NCBI RefSeq assembly: GCF_030254645.1
Contig: NZ_CP116346.1
Coordinates: 2,355,973-2,419,972 of the forward strand
Reading direction: 5' to 3'
Source: Paucibacter sediminis
GTDB taxonomy: Bacteria; Pseudomonadota; Gammaproteobacteria; Burkholderiales; Burkholderiaceae_C
Length of the DNA: 64,000 bases
Made by a program: the position numbers and the translations under genes. Each line of letters starts with the position of its first letter. Positions within the stretch are counted from its first letter, which is position 1. Below the pieces are notes generated by a model. It was not told where the DNA came from and searched no databases. It was given only the letters and a program-made list of their open reading frames with translations. Below are positions 37,618 to 46,575 of this stretch, one piece after another.

Positions 37618-38835
37618 TCAGCGTGCGTCGCTGAGCGTGCGCAGAAATGCCAGCAGATCGTCGATCTCAGCCTCACTGAGCGCTGGGGCCTGGCCGGGCC
37701 GGCGGTTGTAGGGCCCCTCGCTGACATTCACGTTGCCGCGTAATTCGACCGGCAGGTCGTTGAACTTGTCGATGCTGCCGTCAGGCAGGCGTGGGTACCA
37801 CTTCTCCGGGGCGACGTCGCGCTGCACGTAAAAGCTCAGCACCTCGCGCAGATCGGTAAAGCGGCCGTTGTGAAAGAAGGCCTTGCGCAGCGCCACATTG
37901 CGCAGCGAAGGCACCTTGAATGCACCGCACAGATCGCGTCGCGCCGCCATGTCACCGCCTTCGCGGGCGCACAGCCCCAGGTCATAGAAGCTCGGGTCGG
38001 CGTTCTGTGCCAGCGCGGTATTGCGCGGCACGCCCAAGGCGTCGTAGCTGAAATCGGTAAAGAGCGGGAAGCTGCCGTCGGCGCCCCTCGCCGAGGGGTG
38101 GCAGGCGGCGCAGTTGCCCTTGTCCTTGGCATTGAAGAGGGCCAGGCCGCGCAGTTCGGGCTCGCTGAGCGTGATACGGCCGCGCAGGAACTCGTCGTAC
38201 TTGCTGCTGAAGGCGCGCAGGCTCGCATCCTCCAGCTGGAAGGCCTGCAGGGCCAGCTGCATACGGGCCAGGGCGTCGGCCGGGCGCCGCAGGATGTCGG
38301 CGCCGAACTCCTGCTGGAAGGCTGGCGCATAGGGGGCCTTGGCCAGCCGCGCGATCAGTTCCTCGGTGCTGGCGTTGGCCATCTCCTTGGGGTTGAAGAA
38401 GGGCTTGCCAGCTTGATCCTGCAGGCTGGCAGCACGGCCGTCCCAGAAGAAGCCGCCGTTGGGCGTGCCCTCGGCGTCGAAGCCAAAGGCCTTGTTGCCG
38501 GCCAGGTAGCGGATGCTGGGGGAGGTGCGGCCACCTTGCAGTTCCAGCGCGACGCCACCAGGCTCGGTGACGCCGGTGCTGCGCGGGCCGGCATTGCCGG
38601 TTTCGGCCGCATGGCAGCTGGCACAGGACTGGCGGCCAGACGCTGACAGTGAGGCGTCATGGAAGATTTGCTTGCCCAGGCTGGCGCGGGCGCTGAGCGC
38701 GCCGTCCGTGGTTTCGCCGGGCCCGGTCTCAGGGGCGCTGGAGCCGCCACCGCAGGCCTGGAGGGCAAGGGCCAGCAGTGTCGCCAGCGCGGCCATGTAG
38801 CCTGTGCTGCGGGTCGATGGTGATCGATACCTCAT
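37618..38835 (-). CDS. Diheme cytochrome c peroxidase / MauG family lipoprotein
   Basis: The 405-residue protein has a lipobox (LALALQAC, Cys28) and two heme c sites, CASCH (71-75) and CAACH (242-246), the layout of the bacterial diheme peroxidase/MauG family. It would be anchored in the periplasm-facing membrane. Besides peroxide reduction, family members perform oxidative modification of proteins. It is the first gene of a five-gene operon with a Fur-type box about 36 bp upstream. Confidence 0.92.
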   Translation of the reverse strand: MRYRSPSTRSTGYMAALATLLALALQACGGGSSAPETGPGETTDGALSARASLGKQIFHDASLSASGRQSCASCHAAETGNAGPRSTGVTEPGGVALELQGGRTSPSIRYLAGNKAFGFDAEGTPNGGFFWDGRAASLQDQAGKPFFNPKEMANASTEELIARLAKAPYAPAFQQEFGADILRRPADALARMQLALQAFQLEDASLRAFSSKYDEFLRGRITLSEPELRGLALFNAKDKGNCAACHPSARGADGSFPLFTDFSYDALGVPRNTALAQNADPSFYDLGLCAREGGDMAARRDLCGAFKVPSLRNVALRKAFFHNGRFTDLREVLSFYVQRDVAPEKWYPRLPDGSIDKFNDLPVELRGNVNVSEGPYNRRPGQAPALSEAEIDDLLAFLRTLSDAR

Positions 38836-38869
38836 GTTGTGAATCTGCTCATTGCAATCAATTTTGTGA

Positions 38870-38891
38870 TGCGAATGATATCAATTCGCAT
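38870..38891. promoter_or_regulatory. Fur box upstream of the diheme peroxidase operon
   Basis: TGCGAATGATATCAATTCGC has seven-base inverted arms (TGCGAAT and ATTCGCA) and closely resembles the Fur consensus of GATAAT-type hexamers seen in betaproteobacteria. It lies about 35 bp before the peroxidase start codon. It predicts iron repression of the whole operon 38835-34495. Confidence 0.8.
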
Positions 38892-39247
38892 TTGCGATTT
38901 GTAAAAACTTCCCGCCAGCGTTGCCTGAATGAGCGTTTGATCTCACGGCAGGGCTGGAACTTCCATGGATGACTGGGGGCCGTTGGCGCCCACGGACACA
39001 GCCCCGGCCGAGATCAGTCAGCGGCGGAAGTCAACCTTGGAAGTTGCTACTGGGCCACCGTGAGAGAGGCGCCACTTGGTCGAGCGTGAAGCGCATGCAT
39101 TTGCGCCCGAACTGAAGCCGGAGGCGCGTTGGAGGTGGCCTGCGGATGCGTCGAGTTTGATGGCCCTCAACAAACCGAGCAATGTTGAGCGCAGCGCCTG
39201 GAACAGACGTTGACAGCTCTTTGGCAGGGCTCCTACATTGGCACGCA

Positions 39248-39264
39248 ATGCGAATCATTCGCAT
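39248..39264. promoter_or_regulatory. Fur box upstream of the TonB receptor
   Basis: ATGCGAATCATTCGCAT is a near-perfect palindrome of Fur type, 74 bp before the receptor's GTG start. It shares the GCGAAT/ATTCGC arms with the box at 38870. Confidence 0.82.
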
Positions 39265-39337
39265 CTGATGCCTCATTGGTCGCGTTGGGCGAACTTCCAG
39301 CGGTCCGAATCTACACACCTCAATTTCAGATACATCC

Positions 39338-41539
39338 GTGAACCAAGACCATGCCTTGAGCACCCTCGGCCAGACGCCGTTTGTTCGCCGCAGAACCGCC
39401 ACTGCCGTCCGCCTCGTGATCTCCCTCGCAGTCACTTCCCAATGGGCATCTGCCCGTGCGCAAACGACGCCTGAAGACACCGTGCTCCCGGTCGTGAGGG
39501 CGGCAGCACAGGCCGAACGCGACAAGTACGCGGTCAAGCGCACCATGGGCGCCACCAAGACCGAGTTGGCCGTGCTCGACGCGCCGCAAACCATCACTGT
39601 CGTGACCGAAGCCTTGATCAAGGATCTGGCGATGCAAAGCATGGCGGACGTCACCCGCTATGTGCCAGGCATTGGCATGGCCAATGGTGAGGGCAATCGT
39701 GACTCGCCCGTCTTCCGGGGGAGCAACAGCGCCTCGGGCGACTTCTACATCGACGGTGTGCGCGACGACGTCGAGTACTACCGGGACCTGTACAACGTCG
39801 AGCGCGTGGAAGCGCTCACCGGGCCCAATGCCATGATCTTCGGGCGGGGTGGTTCCGGAGGCGTCATCAATCGCGTGACCAAGCAGGCGGATTGGCGCAA
39901 GGTTCGCGCCTTCGATTTGACACTAGGCTCGAATCAGAATCGGCGCCTGGTCGCCGACCTTGGCCAAGCACTCAGTGATGCCGCGGCCGTGCGCGTGACG
40001 GGCATGGTGGAGGACTCGGGGGGCTATCAACGCAACTTCAGCCTGAAGCGCTCCGGCGTCAATCCAACGGTGGCCCTTCACCCAAGCAGGGACACGACCG
40101 TGGTCCTAGGCCTTGAGCATCTTGAGGATCGGCGCACCACAGACCGTGGCGTCCCTTCCTTGCAGGGCCGCCCCGTCGATTTGCCGGTTGATGCGTTCTT
40201 TGGTGACGCCAACCCGGACAGCCGTCCGACGCGGCTGATCTCCAACGCACTGAGTGCCACTCTCGAGCACGACCTTGGCAGCGGCGTGCATGTGAGCAAC
40301 AAGACGCGCTACACCGACTACGACAAGTTCTATCAGAACTACAACGCTGGCGCGGTGAACGTCGCTACCAAGCAGGTGCCGATCAGCGCCTACAACAACC
40401 ACCAATGGCGCAAGAATCTGTTCAACCAGACCGACCTGACCTTCGACATCGCCAGCGGCAGCATCAAGCACAGAATCTTGGCGGGGGTGGAACTCGGTCT
40501 GCAAGACACCGACTACCTTCGCATGACGGGCAAGTTCGCGAATGCAACGGTCACGTCGGTCAACGTCCCGCTGGCGGCACCGGATGGTCCGCTGCCCGTC
40601 ACCTACGTCCTGGGCGGCAGCAGTTCCGATCGCGACGGCCAGAGCAAGGCGAAGATTGCCGGCATCTACATGCAGGACCAGCTTGAGCTGTCGCCGCAGT
40701 GGCAGCTGATTGCCGGTCTGCGCTACGACAGCTTCAAGCTGCGCTATCGCAACCACGTCGCTACCGGCATCCTTGCACCGACGCCGTCGGCCCCGGCCGA
40801 GTTGTCGAGCAACGATCATCTGGTTTCACCGCGCGTCGGCATTCTCTTCAAGCCCGAAGCGGCTCTGTCGCTCTACGCCAACTACAGCGTGGCATCCTTC
40901 CCGCGCGGCGGAGACCAGCTGAGCAGCCTGAGCAACGTCAACAAGGGGCTCAAGCCAGAGAAGTTCATCAACTATGAGGTCGGCGGCAAATGGGAGATCA
41001 AGCCCGAGCTGCTGGCCACCCTTGCTATCTACCGCTTGAACCGCACCAACGTGGCGGTCCCCAATGCTGTCACTGGCATCGTGGACCAGCTGGTCGATGG
41101 CCAGCGCACCAAGGGTGTTGAAGTCGGTATCAGCGGCGACGTGACGAGGAACTGGCACATCCATGGCGGCTTCGCATACCAAGACGCCAAGTTGACCGCC
41201 AAGGCCTCAGCCACGGCCCTCGCTGGCGCCACCGTGCAGAACGTTCCCAAGCACACCTTGTCGCTCTGGAATCGCTACGACCTCACGCCATCGCTCGGTG
41301 GGGGCCTGGGCTTGATCCACCGCGGCGACAGCTACACCTCGACGGCGAATGCCGTCACCCTGCCCGCCTATACCCGCATCGACGCGGCGCTGTTCATGGC
41401 GCTCAGCGCGAACTACAAGGTCCAGCTGAACGTCGAGAATCTGACTGACAAGAAGTACTACGCCTTGGCCAATGGCGACAACAACATCACCCCTGGTTCG
41501 CCACGGGCGTTCCGTGCCAGCCTGCATGGCAGCTTCTGA
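39338..41539 (+). CDS. TonB-dependent siderophore receptor (catecholate type)
   Basis: The 733-residue protein has a long basic signal region (ending ASARAQ), a plug domain (LDAPQTITVVTEALIKD; FRGSNSASGDFYIDGVRDD; RVEALTGPNAMIFGRGGSGG) and a 22-strand barrel ending in SLHGSF with terminal Phe. It resembles the Fiu/CirA-type receptors for catecholate compounds. Uptake uses TonB-ExbBD. The start is GTG at 39338. A Fur box precedes it, and the divergent Fur-preceded redox operon suggests a shared role in iron acquisition. Confidence 0.93.
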   Translation: MNQDHALSTLGQTPFVRRRTATAVRLVISLAVTSQWASARAQTTPEDTVLPVVRAAAQAERDKYAVKRTMGATKTELAVLDAPQTITVVTEALIKDLAMQSMADVTRYVPGIGMANGEGNRDSPVFRGSNSASGDFYIDGVRDDVEYYRDLYNVERVEALTGPNAMIFGRGGSGGVINRVTKQADWRKVRAFDLTLGSNQNRRLVADLGQALSDAAAVRVTGMVEDSGGYQRNFSLKRSGVNPTVALHPSRDTTVVLGLEHLEDRRTTDRGVPSLQGRPVDLPVDAFFGDANPDSRPTRLISNALSATLEHDLGSGVHVSNKTRYTDYDKFYQNYNAGAVNVATKQVPISAYNNHQWRKNLFNQTDLTFDIASGSIKHRILAGVELGLQDTDYLRMTGKFANATVTSVNVPLAAPDGPLPVTYVLGGSSSDRDGQSKAKIAGIYMQDQLELSPQWQLIAGLRYDSFKLRYRNHVATGILAPTPSAPAELSSNDHLVSPRVGILFKPEAALSLYANYSVASFPRGGDQLSSLSNVNKGLKPEKFINYEVGGKWEIKPELLATLAIYRLNRTNVAVPNAVTGIVDQLVDGQRTKGVEVGISGDVTRNWHIHGGFAYQDAKLTAKASATALAGATVQNVPKHTLSLWNRYDLTPSLGGGLGLIHRGDSYTSTANAVTLPAYTRIDAALFMALSANYKVQLNVENLTDKKYYALANGDNNITPGSPRAFRASLHGSF

Positions 41540-41648
41540 GGCTCGGGCAAGGCCAGCAAGACGCCAGCTGAGTTAGGGCGCGGCGGCATGCTGCTCAAGC
41601 GCGCTCTGGTCGGTAAGATCCCGCCATCTATAACGCTGACCAGACCAG

Positions 41649-43088
41649 ATGCCCGACCAGGGAAACACCCGCTACGAGCAGTTGGCGGATGAGATGGCAC
41701 AGGCCATGCGCGACGGTCTGTTGCAGGCCGGCGAGCGCCTGCCGTCGGTGCGCCAGACCTGCCAGCGCCGCGGCGTCAGCCCCTCCACGGTGTTCCAGGC
41801 TTATGGCCTGCTGGAGACGCGCGGACTGATCGACGCGCGACCGCGCTCGGGCTACTACGTCCGAGCGCAAAAGCGGTCGGCGCGCGCCTTGCCGCAGCTG
41901 GCACCGCCGCGCACCGAGGCCACCGCGGTGGCCGTCAGCGCGCTGGCCTTCGAGCTGCTGGAGTCCACCCGCGATCCCGCCGTAGTACCGCTGGGATCGG
42001 CCTTTCCGGCGGCGCACCTGTTTCCGTTCGATGCCTTGGCGCGCAGCGGTGCGCGGGCCATGCGGCGCGTCAAGCCCGCGCAGATCACGGGGGCGCTGAC
42101 GGCCGGCGATGCCGCCCTGCGCCAGGCACTGCGCCGCCGCTACACCTTGCAGGGCGTGCCGCTGGCCGAGGACGAGCTGGTGATCACCAACGGCGCGATG
42201 GAGGCGCTCAATCTGTGCCTGCAGGCCGTTACCGTGCCGGGCGATGTGGTGGTGGTGGAGAGCCCGACCTTCTATGCCGCGCTGCAAGCGCTGGAGCGGC
42301 TGAATCTGAAGGCGGTCGAGGTGGCGACGGATCCGCAGGAGGGCGTGGACCTGGCGGCCCTGGCCGAGCTGCTGGCGCGCCAGAAGGTGGCGGCCTGCTG
42401 GTTCATGCCTACGCTGCAGAATCCCTTGGGCGCCTTGATGCCCAGCGCGCGCAAGCAGGCACTGGTGGCCCTGCTGGCTCGACATGGCGTGCCTCTGATC
42501 GAGGACGATGTGTATGGCGAGCTGTATGCCGATGTACGGCGGCCGCCGCCCGCGAAAGCCTTCGACCAGGCAGGCGGCGTGTTGCATTGCGCCTCGTTCA
42601 GCAAATGCCTCGCGCCCGGGTACCGGGTGGGCTGGGCGGCCGCCGGGCGCTATGCGCCTCTGGTGCAGCGCCTGAAGATGATGACATCGCTGGCCACTGC
42701 CCTGCCGCCCCAGCTGGCCATCGCCGACTACCTTGCCCAGGGTGGCTACGACCGCCATCTGCGCAGGCTGCGCGCCGAGCTGGCGGGCGAGCAGCAGCGC
42801 GCGCGGCGCTTGATCGAGCGGCATTTCCCGGCCGGCACGCGGGTCTCCCGCCCGGCCGGCGGTTACTTCCTATGGCTGGAACTCCCGCCCGCCGTCGATG
42901 CCTTGGCACTGCACCATCGCGCGATGGCCTTGGGCATCAGCACCGCACCTGGCGTGCTGTTTTCGGCCGACCGGCGCTTTGTGCACCATCTGCGCCTCAA
43001 TGTCGGCCACCCTGGCGATGCCCGTGTGGATGACGCCCTGCGTCGGCTTGGCGAACTGGCCATTGCGGAACTGGCTGCCGTCCGCTAA
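41649..43088 (+). CDS. MocR-type regulator (GntR HTH fused to aminotransferase-like domain)
   Basis: The 479-residue protein has a GntR winged helix (about 5-75: LPSVRQTCQRRGVSPSTVFQ) and a fold-type I aminotransferase domain with the PLP lysine in HCASFSKCLAPGYRVGW. MocR proteins use PLP as cofactor or sensor and often control vitamin B6 or amino-acid genes. Its target cannot be told; the flanking genes are a TonB receptor and a convergent Crp/Fnr regulator. Confidence 0.92.
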   Translation: MPDQGNTRYEQLADEMAQAMRDGLLQAGERLPSVRQTCQRRGVSPSTVFQAYGLLETRGLIDARPRSGYYVRAQKRSARALPQLAPPRTEATAVAVSALAFELLESTRDPAVVPLGSAFPAAHLFPFDALARSGARAMRRVKPAQITGALTAGDAALRQALRRRYTLQGVPLAEDELVITNGAMEALNLCLQAVTVPGDVVVVESPTFYAALQALERLNLKAVEVATDPQEGVDLAALAELLARQKVAACWFMPTLQNPLGALMPSARKQALVALLARHGVPLIEDDVYGELYADVRRPPPAKAFDQAGGVLHCASFSKCLAPGYRVGWAAAGRYAPLVQRLKMMTSLATALPPQLAIADYLAQGGYDRHLRRLRAELAGEQQRARRLIERHFPAGTRVSRPAGGYFLWLELPPAVDALALHHRAMALGISTAPGVLFSADRRFVHHLRLNVGHPGDARVDDALRRLGELAIAELAAVR

Positions 43089-43131
43089 CGACGCAAGCGT
43101 GCGGCGCGGATCCGGCCAACTGCCGCCGCGC

Positions 43132-43761
43132 TCAGGTGGCGGCCAATGCCCGGGCCAGGGCCGCGATGTCCACCTGCGCATTGCGCGGGTCCAGGGCTTT
43201 GACAATGCCGTCCCGGCGCAGGCCGCTGATCTGGCGGCTCACGGTCTCCTCGGTCAATCCCAGCATCGCGCCCATGTCATGCCGGCGCGGCAGCCAGACC
43301 GTCGGATGGCTACCGCGCGCGGCGCTGAGCAGCAGCAAGCGCTGGATCAGCTGCAGCGTGCGCTGCCGTGCGCAGCCGCGCAGCAGTTCGGCGGACCAGG
43401 CCTGCGCCTCGCTCAGGCCCTGCTGCCAGTGCCGCAGCAGCCGTGTGTAGCGCTGCGGTTGCCGCCGCATGGCGCGGTCCGCATCCCCGCAGCGCAGGCG
43501 CAGCAATCGGACCTCGGTGCAGCTGACCAGATCGTCGGCATGGGTCTGGCCGAGCCAGGCTTCCAGTCCCAGCAGCATGCCGCGTCCGGCCAGACCGACG
43601 ATGCGCCGCTCGCCGGCGGCCGTCACCCGCTCCAGGCGCAGGATGCCCTGCCGCACGAACAGCAACTCGCCCCTGGGCGCGGCGCCCTGAGACCAGACGT
43701 GGTGGTCGGGGCCGAGCGCCAGACAGGGCAGCCGGCCCAGGGCAGCGTTCTTCCTGCTCAT
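43132..43761 (-). CDS. Crp/Fnr family transcriptional regulator
   Basis: The 209-residue protein has an N-terminal cyclic-nucleotide-binding-like beta-roll (about 12-95) and a C-terminal HTH (DMGAMLGLTEETVSRQISGL). It lacks the N-terminal cysteine cluster of Fnr, so it probably does not sense oxygen through an Fe-S cluster. It lies 12 bp after ccoG in the same direction, and so is possibly cotranscribed with ccoG. Confidence 0.92.
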   Translation of the reverse strand: MSRKNAALGRLPCLALGPDHHVWSQGAAPRGELLFVRQGILRLERVTAAGERRIVGLAGRGMLLGLEAWLGQTHADDLVSCTEVRLLRLRCGDADRAMRRQPQRYTRLLRHWQQGLSEAQAWSAELLRGCARQRTLQLIQRLLLLSAARGSHPTVWLPRRHDMGAMLGLTEETVSRQISGLRRDGIVKALDPRNAQVDIAALARALAAT

Positions 43762-43773
43762 GAAGAGGGCGCC

Positions 43774-45225
43774 TCAGGCAGGCAGAAAGGTGCTGACCGC
43801 CTGCGCCTGTGCCGCAGCGCCGGGCGCCGCGTCATCGACCACGAAGCGGATCGGCACGGGTGTTCCGGCGCGGTGGCCATGGGCCTGCCCGGCCTCCATG
43901 CGCACGGTGACGACCAAGGTGGTGGCGCCGGCCGCGCCGACGCTCAGGGCCTCACGGTAGGCCAGTTGCAGCGGCCTGGCCTCGGACCCTTCTCCAGCCA
44001 GGGCCTGCAGGCGCAGATTGCGCGGCTGGATGCTGGCGTTCATCACCTGCAGGCGGTAGACGTTCTCCACCGCGCCATCGTCCACCTGCCGGGCCATCAC
44101 GCTGCGGTCGCGCATCACGTTCAGCCGCAATTCGGGGCGCTGCGCCCAACCCCAGGCCATCGCCGCGGCCAGCACCGCCAGCGCCGTGCCATACACCAGC
44201 ACCCGTGGCCGCCTCAGCGCCTGGCGCCAGCCGTCGGGGCCTGCGCCTGCACCAGCCGGCTGCATGGCCCCGAAGTGCACCAGGCCGCGGGGCGAACCGA
44301 GCTTGTCCATCACCTGGTCGCAGGCGTCGATGCACAGGCCGCAGCTGATGCAGGCGGCCTGCAGGCCCTGGCGGATGTCGATGCCCACCGGGCAGACCTG
44401 GACGCACAGCGTGCAGTCCACGCAGTCGCCCTGGCCCTTGGCACTGGCCTCCGTGCCGCGGGCACGCGCACCGCGCGGCTCGCCGCGCGCCACGTCATAG
44501 CTCACCACCAGGGTGCGGGCATCCAGCATCGAGCCCTGGAAGCGGCCATAGGGGCAGGCGTGCTGGCAGACCTTCTCGCGCAGCAGGCCGGCATGCAGAT
44601 AGGTAGCCGCGCCATAGAACAGGATCCAGAACGCCTCCCAGGGCCCGAACGTGAGGGCGGGCAGGGCACTGGCCAGCTCGCGCACCGGCGCGAACCAGCC
44701 GACCAGGCTGAAGCCGGTGAGCAGGCTCAGGCCCACCCAGGCCGCATGCTTGCCGGCGCGACGCAGCAGCTTGGCACCCGACCAGGGGGCGGCATCCAGG
44801 CGCAGGCGGGCCAGGCGGTCACCTTCGGTGCGCTGCTCGATCCACATGAACAGCTGGGTGTAGACGGTTTGCGGGCAGGCGAAGCCGCACCACACGCGAC
44901 CGGCAATGGCCGTGGCCGCGAATAGCAGCAGGGCGCTGAACACCAGCAGCCCGGTCAGGTAGATCAGGTCCTGGGGGAAGAGCACGGCGTCAAACAGGTA
45001 GAAGCGCCGCGCCTCGAGGTCAAACAGCACGGCCTGCCTGCCCTGCCAGTTCAGCCAGGGCAGGCCATAGAACAGCAGCTGCGTGAGCCACACGAAGGCC
45101 CAGCGCCAGCGGGCAAAGCGGCCGTTGACATGGCGCGCCTGGATCTTGATTGACGGCTCGACCCCGGGGCCGCCGGTGAGGTCGGTGACAGGGACCAGCG
45201 GGATGACCCGGCGGGTGGCAGACAT
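43774..45225 (-). CDS. ccoG: Cytochrome c oxidase accessory protein CcoG (RdxA/FixG family)
   Basis: The 483-residue membrane protein has about five membrane helices, WCGFACPQTVYTQ, CQHACPYGRFQGSM, and a ferredoxin-like pair of [4Fe-4S] motifs (CVDCTLCVQVCPVGIDIRQG; CISCGLCIDACD), then an Ig-like FixG C-terminal domain. It delivers or reduces copper for cbb3 oxidase assembly. The ATG at 45225 has AGGAG nine bases upstream and the usual N-terminus (MSATRRVIPL). The ccoNOQP genes are not in this window, so the gene is detached from its usual cluster. Confidence 0.93.
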   Translation of the reverse strand: MSATRRVIPLVPVTDLTGGPGVEPSIKIQARHVNGRFARWRWAFVWLTQLLFYGLPWLNWQGRQAVLFDLEARRFYLFDAVLFPQDLIYLTGLLVFSALLLFAATAIAGRVWCGFACPQTVYTQLFMWIEQRTEGDRLARLRLDAAPWSGAKLLRRAGKHAAWVGLSLLTGFSLVGWFAPVRELASALPALTFGPWEAFWILFYGAATYLHAGLLREKVCQHACPYGRFQGSMLDARTLVVSYDVARGEPRGARARGTEASAKGQGDCVDCTLCVQVCPVGIDIRQGLQAACISCGLCIDACDQVMDKLGSPRGLVHFGAMQPAGAGAGPDGWRQALRRPRVLVYGTALAVLAAAMAWGWAQRPELRLNVMRDRSVMARQVDDGAVENVYRLQVMNASIQPRNLRLQALAGEGSEARPLQLAYREALSVGAAGATTLVVTVRMEAGQAHGHRAGTPVPIRFVVDDAAPGAAAQAQAVSTFLPA

Positions 45226-45434
45226 GATGTGCTCCTGCAGTCGGTGCGCCTGGCTGCAGAACCCCACGTGGGGCAGAGCATGGCCAAGCTGGAGCGAATC
45301 GTCACAGCCCTTGCACTGGGTGCCAAGATTCAGATATTCGTCAAATTGACCATATCAGTTGTTGCGGCAATCGATCTGATCCGGTAGTGATAGGCCAGCT
45401 CTGATCCGGCTTGCCCCGGGTGCCGCCCTCCACA

Positions 45435-45827
45435 ATGGAGCTCATGCTGGATCGCGTTCATATCCGTGTTTGCCTGGCTCTGCAATGGCTGCTTGGCGCA
45501 GCGCTGCTGCTTGCTTGCCAGTTGGCCGGGGAGGCTGCGGTTCGCGCCTTGTCCTGGCCGGTGCCCGGGGCTGTGGTGGGGATGCTGCTGCTGTGGGGCG
45601 GCCTATGCCTCGTTGGTTGCGTGCCCCGTGGCCTTGCGCTGGTGGCAGGTGCGCTGCTGTCGCATCTGATGCTGCCGCTGATCCCGCTGGTGGCGGGTGT
45701 TGGCGAGCATCTTGCGCTGCTGCGGCAATATGGGGTCGCTGTGCTGCTGGTGTGCGCTGCCGGAGTCGTGGCCACGACGATTTGCGCGGCAGTGGCCTAC
45801 ACGGCGGCAGCCAGACGGTCGCGATGA
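45435..45827 (+). CDS. CidA/LrgA family membrane protein
   Basis: The 130-residue protein has about four membrane helices and the family motif WPVPGAVVGMLLLWGGL. CidA/LrgA proteins are holin-like and influence murein hydrolase activity or transport of three-carbon acids. The start at 45435 (MELMLDRV) is likely; 45444 is an alternative. Its stop overlaps the LrgB-like ATG (ATGA). Confidence 0.88.
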   Translation: MELMLDRVHIRVCLALQWLLGAALLLACQLAGEAAVRALSWPVPGAVVGMLLLWGGLCLVGCVPRGLALVAGALLSHLMLPLIPLVAGVGEHLALLRQYGVAVLLVCAAGVVATTICAAVAYTAAARRSR

Positions 45828-46513
45828 GTGACCCCGCAACGACGATGCTGTGGTGCGGGGTCACCGGCCTGGCCTATGCGGGGGCGCGTCGCCTGCAGGG
45901 GAAATGGGGTGCGCACTGGTACACGCTGCCCGTGGTCAGCGGCACGGCCCTGCTTCTGTCTGTCTTTGCGCTCGGTGGCACAAGCTACCAGCACTATGCC
46001 GAAGCCACCATCTGGCTTCAGCGCCTGGCCGGTCCGGCCGTGGTGGCACTGGCGGTGCCGCTGTACCAGCAGATGCCGTTGTGGCGGCGCCGCGCCATGC
46101 CTGTTCTCGCGGCCGTGCTGGCCGCTTGCACGGCCGCCCTGGCGAGCGGCTGGCTGCTGGGGCGCACGCTGCAATTGCCTGGGCCACTGATGCTGTCGCT
46201 GCTGCCGCGCTCGGCGACCATGCCGATGGCCATGGCTGCGGCCGGACAAGTAGGCGGCAATGCCGCATTGGCAGGGATTGGCGTGGTCATCACCGGGGTG
46301 CTGGGCAGCAGCATGGTGCCGATACTGCTGCGTCTGATCAGGTGTAAGGGCGCGGAGCCGACGGCCCTGGCGCTTGGGCTCGTCGCACATGCCATCGGAA
46401 CAGCCAAGGCTCAGCAACTGGTGCCCCAGGCGCTGGCCTTCGCAGCGCTGGCCATGGGATTGATGGGCGCATTGACGGTGCTGGCGCTGCCGTGGATCTC
46501 GCGCTGGATGTGA
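45824..46513 (+). CDS. CidB/LrgB family membrane protein
   Basis: The 229-residue protein has about seven membrane segments and the LrgB signatures YTLPVVSGTALLL, PLYQQ, LLPRSATMPMAM and GLVAHAIGTAKA. It pairs with the preceding CidA/LrgA-like protein through an overlapping start, as in known lrgAB/cidAB operons. It probably takes part in export of murein hydrolase effectors or pyruvate/lactate-like metabolites. Confidence 0.9.
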   Translation: MSDPATTMLWCGVTGLAYAGARRLQGKWGAHWYTLPVVSGTALLLSVFALGGTSYQHYAEATIWLQRLAGPAVVALAVPLYQQMPLWRRRAMPVLAAVLAACTAALASGWLLGRTLQLPGPLMLSLLPRSATMPMAMAAAGQVGGNAALAGIGVVITGVLGSSMVPILLRLIRCKGAEPTALALGLVAHAIGTAKAQQLVPQALAFAALAMGLMGALTVLALPWISRWM

Positions 46514-46575
46514 AGTCGACCGGGCGCCCAGATTTCCGACCTGTCAACGCGCGAGGCAAAACGCCATGCGCTGGT

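Larger units (their letters stand above)
38836..39337. other. Divergent regulatory region with two Fur boxes; partly unexplained
   Basis: Fur-like boxes lie at each end (38870 and 39248). The middle (about 39058-39213, +) reads as an open stretch without start (ERRHLVEREAHAFAPELKPE, then more) that has natural composition and may be a gene relic. I could not identify it. Confidence 0.45.

Noticed and set aside
39031..39654. Minus-strand open frame in the Fur-box region and opposite the TonB receptor
   Set aside because: Most of it is the shadow of the receptor's signal and plug region; it would run through the Fur box.
45330..45375. Fnr-box-like sequence upstream of ccoG (TTGACCATATCAG)
   Set aside because: The spacing between half-sites is one base short of the consensus and the second half is poor.
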